Shown in pieces: positions 59,801 to 64,000 of a stretch of DNA of 64,000 nucleotides. Under the pieces are notes generated by a model. It was not told the DNA's origin and did no database searches. It saw only the letters and a program-made list of their open reading frames with translations. Origin of the DNA: Isoperla grammatica (taxonomy: Eukaryota > Arthropoda > Insecta > Plecoptera > Perlodidae). Both the position numbers and the translations under genes were made by a program. The stretch is taken from NCBI GenBank assembly GCA_945910005.1, contig OX246739.1:11816292-11880291 (forward strand), read 5' to 3'. Numbering within the stretch: the first letter of the stretch is position 1; every line of letters begins with the position of its first letter.

Positions 59801-62740
59801 TGAACTTCATGGTAGCTCCAGTTCCTAGTACCCAACCCAACATTGCCTTAATTTTATGACTATCACGTCCACCATGGAAAATAACGTAATGCTTGGTAAT
59901 CATCGCCCTTCGACCCCCCCCCCCCTCAGACCCCTTGTAAGTTGTACTACTTGTACCATTGACCACTGTGAACCTCTGTGCATGTGCATATACAGTGCAT
60001 TTGTCCCGAATTTCAATCCAGGTAATATGGCAACCCTAATTCATACATACATATTTAGAATTGTCGTTCAATTATCTTCAAATTGAGTATAAAATAAAGA
60101 AAATGACAAATGTTTAGTATCTACTTAGTAGATGCTTTATATTCGAAAGTGTATGATTTTTGACAGTTTCAATGGTAGGGGATAGGGAAATCGACGGATT
60201 TCAAATATTTATATTAAAAAAAGTAGTCGATGAAACTACTTTATTTTTCGCTAATATTTAACATGATATTTAAGTGTATATTCAACATGATTTGTAGCAC
60301 AATGACAAACAGTTGGGTATACAGTGGATCGACTTTAAGCAGACCTAAACCCCGATTTTGAAGCGAGGATTATAGCTATGCATTGAGTGGACCATGTAAT
60401 AATTATTACACAGTTATACATGATGCATGTACCCTAAAAAATAATAACCGTCTAAATGCACTTATCAATAGAAAAGTGCACGGTGTTGTATTTAGCTGGC
60501 CAAGTGTCCAGAGATACTTGTGCGGTAAATAATAACTGATACAATGTTATACGATGTCATTAGACGTGCAAAGAGTGCGTCAAACGTGCGTCATTACGTG
60601 TAAGATAATTCCCGTCATGCATCACACGCATGAGTGTTCATAATTTCTCTTTTTTAATTTCTGAAAATATTGTTTTGAATGAATACTCGAAAACCTTCTA
60701 CAAACATCTTAAAGACTTTTGTTTCGTATATGAAATGAATAACATAATTGAATTGTGAGTTTTGTCCATTCAAGAATAATTCACACTCTTTGTTTGTTTT
60801 AATAACATTATCTTTGATACAGCTAACATTTTGTACATAAACTATATATATATATATAACATACAAATATTAAACCTATATGACTGGTCACAGTTACACC
60901 GTCCTTTCGGATGGGACGTAAAGCTGATGGTCCCCTTGGTACTTTTCGACAGGAGTAGGCTACATGCCGGTAATAGGCTCCCCCTCCTCCCTTTCTCATT
61001 ATCATTCATCAATCATCACTCATTAGGCTAAAGATGGCATTGTGTCCTACACTGGCCTTAATTACAATAAAATAAATAAATACAAATATTAGTACGGGAG
61101 ATGTGACTAAGCGTGTTTGTCCTGTTACCAGACGACTAACTCCACGGCGTTCTTGTGGTATAATCTCGCTAAGAATCCGGACAAGCAGAAGATATTACAA
61201 ACAGAGATTGACAACATTATCAAGAAAGAGCCAATCACAGCAGAGAACATCCACAGCTTAAAATATTTGAAAGCGTGCATCAAAGAAACCATGAGGGTTT
61301 CGCCAATAATAATAGGAAACTTCCGATGTACTGCCAATGATATGGTATTGCAGGGCTATCAAATTCCTAAAGGGGTAAGTACCTAAGAAGCTGTAGTAGA
61401 TTTGGTGTGAGTCCGGATGATTTAACAACTCAAGCACACACTGAACAAACCTCGGTTAAAAGTTAAAACATAAAGTTGCGTGACTTTTCAGCAGCAATTA
61501 GAAAGGCAGAGCATGTTGGTAAAATGCCATCAACTTTGTGGGTGAGGTTTCTATCATAATTGGCCCCATAGGCGTGTGCAGCGTCTAACATTAGATCCGG
61601 CACGAGGTGACGTGGTACAGCCGAGGTCTGGGGCGAAGCCCCAGCCGCCGGAGGCAATTTCGCCGCAGGCGAAAAATCTATCCGATTGATGCACTAACTT
61701 TTATGGCCTAAAACGCGATTTTAAGACGTGACGCTTTCCGCTGCCATAGGATCTTGTGGCCCCTATATAGAGCTAAGCTTGCCTTTGCGTAAAAACGTGC
61801 TACTGCAAGTGCATTGTAATTTAAAGCCTAGGATTTAAAGTTAAGTTTTAAGTTAACCTGCTCTCGGCCCAGGCCGGGTCTAAAGGAATTGGAGTCCAGC
61901 GCGGCCCGACCGCCAAGTTAACACACTAGGTCCGGCCTGGGCCGAATAGGCCTGGGCCGTGCGCACGCCTATGATTGGCCCGAAACAATCTTACTTTTTA
62001 GTGATACATGGCAAATCAACGATCGGTATTTGAGATGGGGGTTAATCGGTTGGCTTCAAATCACTCATCTATGATGAAATGATATGTATGGTTGTTTCGG
62101 GGCAAGTATAAACAAACAAATGTGTAAAGGTCTCTCACACCAAGAAGTAAGATAGTGTCAGGGGAGTCAGGACTGCCTCACACCAAGAAGTAAGATAGTG
62201 TCAGGAGAGTCAGAACTGCCCACAATTAGTTTCCAACTTAACAAGTGCGAATCACTAACGTTTTTCCCGATTATCTAGTACAATTTGGTTGCGTTAAGTT
62301 TTTTGACGGAAACCTGCTTGCACGTTTTCTTGATTGTTACCGTCAAAAAACTTACCGCAACCAAATTGTACTACATAATCGGGAAAAACGTTAGTGATTC
62401 ACGCTTGTTAAGTTGGAAATTAAATGTGGGTGGTCCTGATACTATCTTACTTTTTGTTGTGAGAGACCTATAACATAAACATCTAAACGTCTAACAGTCA
62501 GTTTATTGACTGTTAATATCGTTCTTCCAGACTGATATTCTCATGAACAACCTCATCTTGAGCGGAATGGAGGAACACTTCCCCCAGGCTGACAAGTTCA
62601 TCCCCGAGAGATGGCTCAAAGGTCACCCTGAGAACGACTTCAAACCACACCCCTTTGTTTCCTTACCGTTCGGCTTCGGTCCTCGAATGTGCATCGGCAG
62701 ACGATTTGCCGAGATTGAAATATTAATAGCCACAGTCAAA
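50826..62740 (+). CDS. Cytochrome P450, mitochondrial clan, nine exons visible (last exon outside window)
   Basis: Exons: 50826-51030, 51867-52000, 53212-53324, 55308-55424, 55756-55832, 56664-56865, 57761-57923, 61132-61374 and 62531-62740. All have GT-AG borders with compatible phases, giving 488 codons. The N-terminus is Arg-rich with few acids (MGLRVVLRAKSSLELLRNTR), like a mitochondrial targeting peptide, then IPGPKPLPIVGNAWRF. The I-helix AGIDTT spans the exon 7/8 junction (about 333-338). The K-helix ExxR is ETMR at 389-392. The heme loop FGFGPRMCIG is at 465-474, with Cys 472 as iron ligand. VPVWRLFSTPTWRR points to the CYP12/CYP49/CYP301 group. These enzymes receive electrons from adrenodoxin in mitochondria; the substrate is unknown. 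The C-terminal ~35-40 residues lie beyond 64000. The donors of exons 3 and 9 are tandemly amplified. Confidence 0.93.
52039..52447. mobile_element. hAT-like MITE in P450 intron 2
   Basis: The ends AGGAATGTCAACGATA and TATCGTTTGACATTCCT are inverted repeats with one base of difference in length. The flanks AAGGTATG (52030-52037) and AAGGTATA (52448-52455) differ at one position. The interior has many ATCG/CGAT runs; no gene. Confidence 0.65.
53290..54200 (+). repeat. 96-bp minisatellite that multiplies the P450 exon 3 donor site (10 units)
   Basis: Units start with GAATTTTATGAGGGTGCT at 53290, 53386, 53482, 53578, 53674, 53770, 53866, 53962, 54058 and 54158, an exact 96-bp step until the last. 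The first unit is the real exon end: 35 bp of exon 3 plus 61 bp of intron. Every further unit repeats the exon tail, the GTTACCAG|GTAAGA donor (GGCATAA in the last) and the intron start. Units are nearly identical. Using a later donor would read straight into TAA in the P450 frame. Confidence 0.95.
54201..55307. other. P450 intron 3 beyond the minisatellite
   Basis: AT-rich intron sequence, nothing recognised apart from short AT microsatellites. Confidence 0.4.
56352..56430 (+). mobile_element. Degenerate tRNA-derived SINE head
   Basis: AGCTCAGTATATAAGG then TTCTAATTCGGGAGGTCGTT and GGTTCAAATC resemble the A box, anticodon arm and B box of the SINE at 57471, with more changes. Lies in P450 intron 5. 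Confidence 0.5.
57471..57735 (+). mobile_element. tRNA-derived SINE, copy 2
   Basis: A tRNA-like head carries CCTCAGCGGTAAGACG (A box region, about 57477-57492) and GGTTCGATTCC (B box, 57519-57529). It is followed by a body of about 190 bp with GGACATTCCTTCCCAAC and an AT-rich tail. It is not a functional tRNA because acceptor-stem pairing is lacking. Same family as 38280-38512 (minus). Located in P450 intron 6. Confidence 0.7.
59454..60038. mobile_element. hAT-type MITE in P450 intron 7
   Basis: The ends TAGGGTTGCCAT and ATGGCAACCCTA are flanked by the perfect 8-bp duplication ATTCATAC (59446-59453 and 60039-60046). It is 585 bp. Near the left end the phrase TCCCGAAAA-TCGGGATTG occurs twice. 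A 102-codon plus-strand frame inside (59459-59767) has no recognisable domain but could be a transposase scrap. Confidence 0.88.
60880..61082 (+). mobile_element. Short retroelement (SINE or LINE 3' end) in P450 intron 7
   Basis: The segment with CCTTTCGGATGGGACGTAAA and GGTCCCCTTGGTAC resembles common insect retroelement 3' ends, and it closes with an (AATAAATA)-type tail at about 61067-61082. Class uncertain. Confidence 0.4.
61567..61973. mobile_element. hAT-type MITE in P450 intron 8
   Basis: The ends CATAGGCGTGTGCA and GCGCACGCCTATG are flanked by the perfect 8-bp duplication ATTGGCCC (61559-61566 and 61974-61981). It is 407 bp and GC-rich, and contains the GGGGCGAAGCCCCAG palindrome at about 61630-61645. 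Confidence 0.88.
62129..62468. mobile_element. 340-bp foldback element in P450 intron 8
   Basis: The ends GGTCTCTCACA and GTGAGAGACC extend into arms of about 120-150 bp that are nearly perfect reverse complements around a ~30-nt loop near 62310-62340. In the left arm a 43-bp segment (62135-62177) is directly duplicated at 62178-62220 and the right arm lacks the second copy. Confidence 0.88.
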
Positions 62741-64000
62741 GTAAGTTGTAATATATTGATGACAATCGAGATTAATAGCCACAGTCAAAGTAAGTTGTAA
62801 TATATTGATGACAATCGAGATTAATAGCCACAGTCAAAGTAAGATGTAATATATTGATGACGATCGAGATTAATAGCCACAGTCAAAGTAAGCTGTAATA
62901 TATTGATGACAATCGAGGTTAATAGCCACAGTCAAAGTAAGTTGTAATATATTGATGACAATCGAGATTAATAGCCACAGTCAAAGTAAGTTGTAATATA
63001 TTGATGACGATCGAGATTAATAGCCACAGTCAAAGTAAGTTGTAATATATTGATGACGATCGAGATTAATAGCCACAGTCAAAGTAAGTTGTAATATATT
63101 GATGACGATCGAAATTAATAGCCACAGTCAAAGTAAGTTGTAATATATTGATGACGATCGAGATTAATAGCCACAGTCAAAGTAAGTTGTAATATATTGA
63201 TGACAATCGAGATTAATAGCCACAGTCAAAGTAAGTTGTAATATATTGATGACGATCAAGATTAATAGCCACAGTCAAAGTAAGCTGTAATATATTGATG
63301 ACAATCGAGATTAATAGCCACAGTCAAAGTAAGTTGTAATATATTGATGACAATAGAGATTAATAGCCACAGTCAAAGTAAGTTGTAATATATTGATGAC
63401 AATCGAGATTAATAGCCACAGTCAAAGTAAGTTGTAATATATTGATGACGATCGAGATTTATAGCCATACAGTCAAAGTAAGATGTAATATATTGATGAC
63501 AATCGAAGTAAATAGCCACAGTCAAAGTATATTGTAATATATTGATGACAATCGAGATTAATAATAACCATACAGTCAAAGTAAGTTTAATATATTGATG
63601 ACGATCGAGATTTATAGCCATACAGTCAAAGTAAGATGTAATATATTGATGACAATCGAAGTTAATAGCCACAGTCAAAGTATATTGTAATAATTGATGA
63701 CAATCGAGATTAATAATAGCCACAGTCAAAGTAAGTTGTAATATATTGATGACAATCAAGATTAATAGCCACAGTCAAAGTAAGCAGTCAAAGTAAGTTG
63801 TAATATATTGATGACAATCGAGATTAATAGCCACAGTCAAAGTAAGCTGTAATATATTGATGACAAGCGAGATTAATAGCCACAGTCAAAGTAAGTTGTA
63901 ATATATTGATGACAATCGAGATTAATAGCCACAGTCAAAGTAAGTTGTAATATATTGATGACAATCGAGATTAATAGCCACAGTCAAAGTAAGCTGTAAT
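62722..64000 (+). repeat. 49-bp minisatellite that multiplies the P450 exon 9 donor site (about 26 units, runs off window)
   Basis: The first unit is 19 bp of exon 9 (ATTAATAGCCACAGTCAAA) plus the GTAAGT donor and 30 bp of intron in all. The unit then recurs every 49 bp from 62771 to the window end, with small substitutions, occasional indels (near 63470, 63560, 63690 and 63785) and mostly intact AAA|GTAAG donors. The array continues past 64000, so its full size and the terminal exon are not visible. Confidence 0.95.

Noticed and set aside
62722..64000. CRISPR-like regular repeats (also 53290-54200)
   Set aside because: Units are directly adjacent with no unique spacers and begin inside P450 exons in a eukaryotic genome; they are minisatellites.

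Overview
The window looks like insect nuclear DNA, most likely from a large, transposon-rich genome. Genes have many exons with GT-AG introns, and the identifiable proteins are typical of insects (a GMC oxidoreductase pair, a mitochondrial-clan P450, a tetraspanin). Mobile elements make up much of the rest. A hemipteran is possible, but nothing here fixes the species.

Layout. 1-1927 (+): last three exons of the Elongator subunit ELP4. 3623-7088 (+): a complete five-exon tetraspanin, followed in frame by a long open stretch to 7955. A 78-nt intron may connect the two. 8243-9552 (-): a 5'-truncated Penelope-like element with a 16-bp target duplication. 11326-20602: several copies of a ~1.42-kb repeat. 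One is split by an intact Ty3/Gypsy element (11659-16200, -) with identical LTRs. 22188-31005 (+): GMC oxidoreductase 1, whose 6.9-kb intron holds three head-to-tail copies of the same repeat. 32122-32842: a very long pure (ATTT)n plus (TA)n tract. 34358-44218 (-): four exons of a DUF1295 (steroid 5-alpha-reductase-like) membrane enzyme. Its 6.3-kb intron holds three nested DNA transposons, the innermost a Ginger-type element with a Gypsy-integrase-like transposase. 46419-48828 (-): GMC oxidoreductase 2, whose large exon is almost identical to that of copy 1 although exon 1 is strongly diverged. 50826 to beyond 62740 (+): a mitochondrial-clan cytochrome P450. Nine exons are visible; the last exon lies outside the window.

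The most unusual feature is in the P450 gene. The 5' splice sites of exons 3 and 9 are each the founding unit of a tandem array (96 bp x 10, and 49 bp x about 26 running off the window), so each array multiplies the donor site together with the end of its exon. Other points of note are exon-limited homogenisation of the inverted GMC pair, the optional-intron/stop-codon arrangement of the tetraspanin, the nested transposon stack, and several hAT-like insertions with clean 8-bp duplications.

The genes do not form a common pathway. The GMC and P450 genes are oxidoreductases of the kind used in cuticle, hormone or detoxification metabolism. ELP4 (tRNA wobble-uridine modification), the tetraspanin and the DUF1295 enzyme are independent neighbours. 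Exon coordinates come from splice-site and reading-frame reasoning without transcript data.
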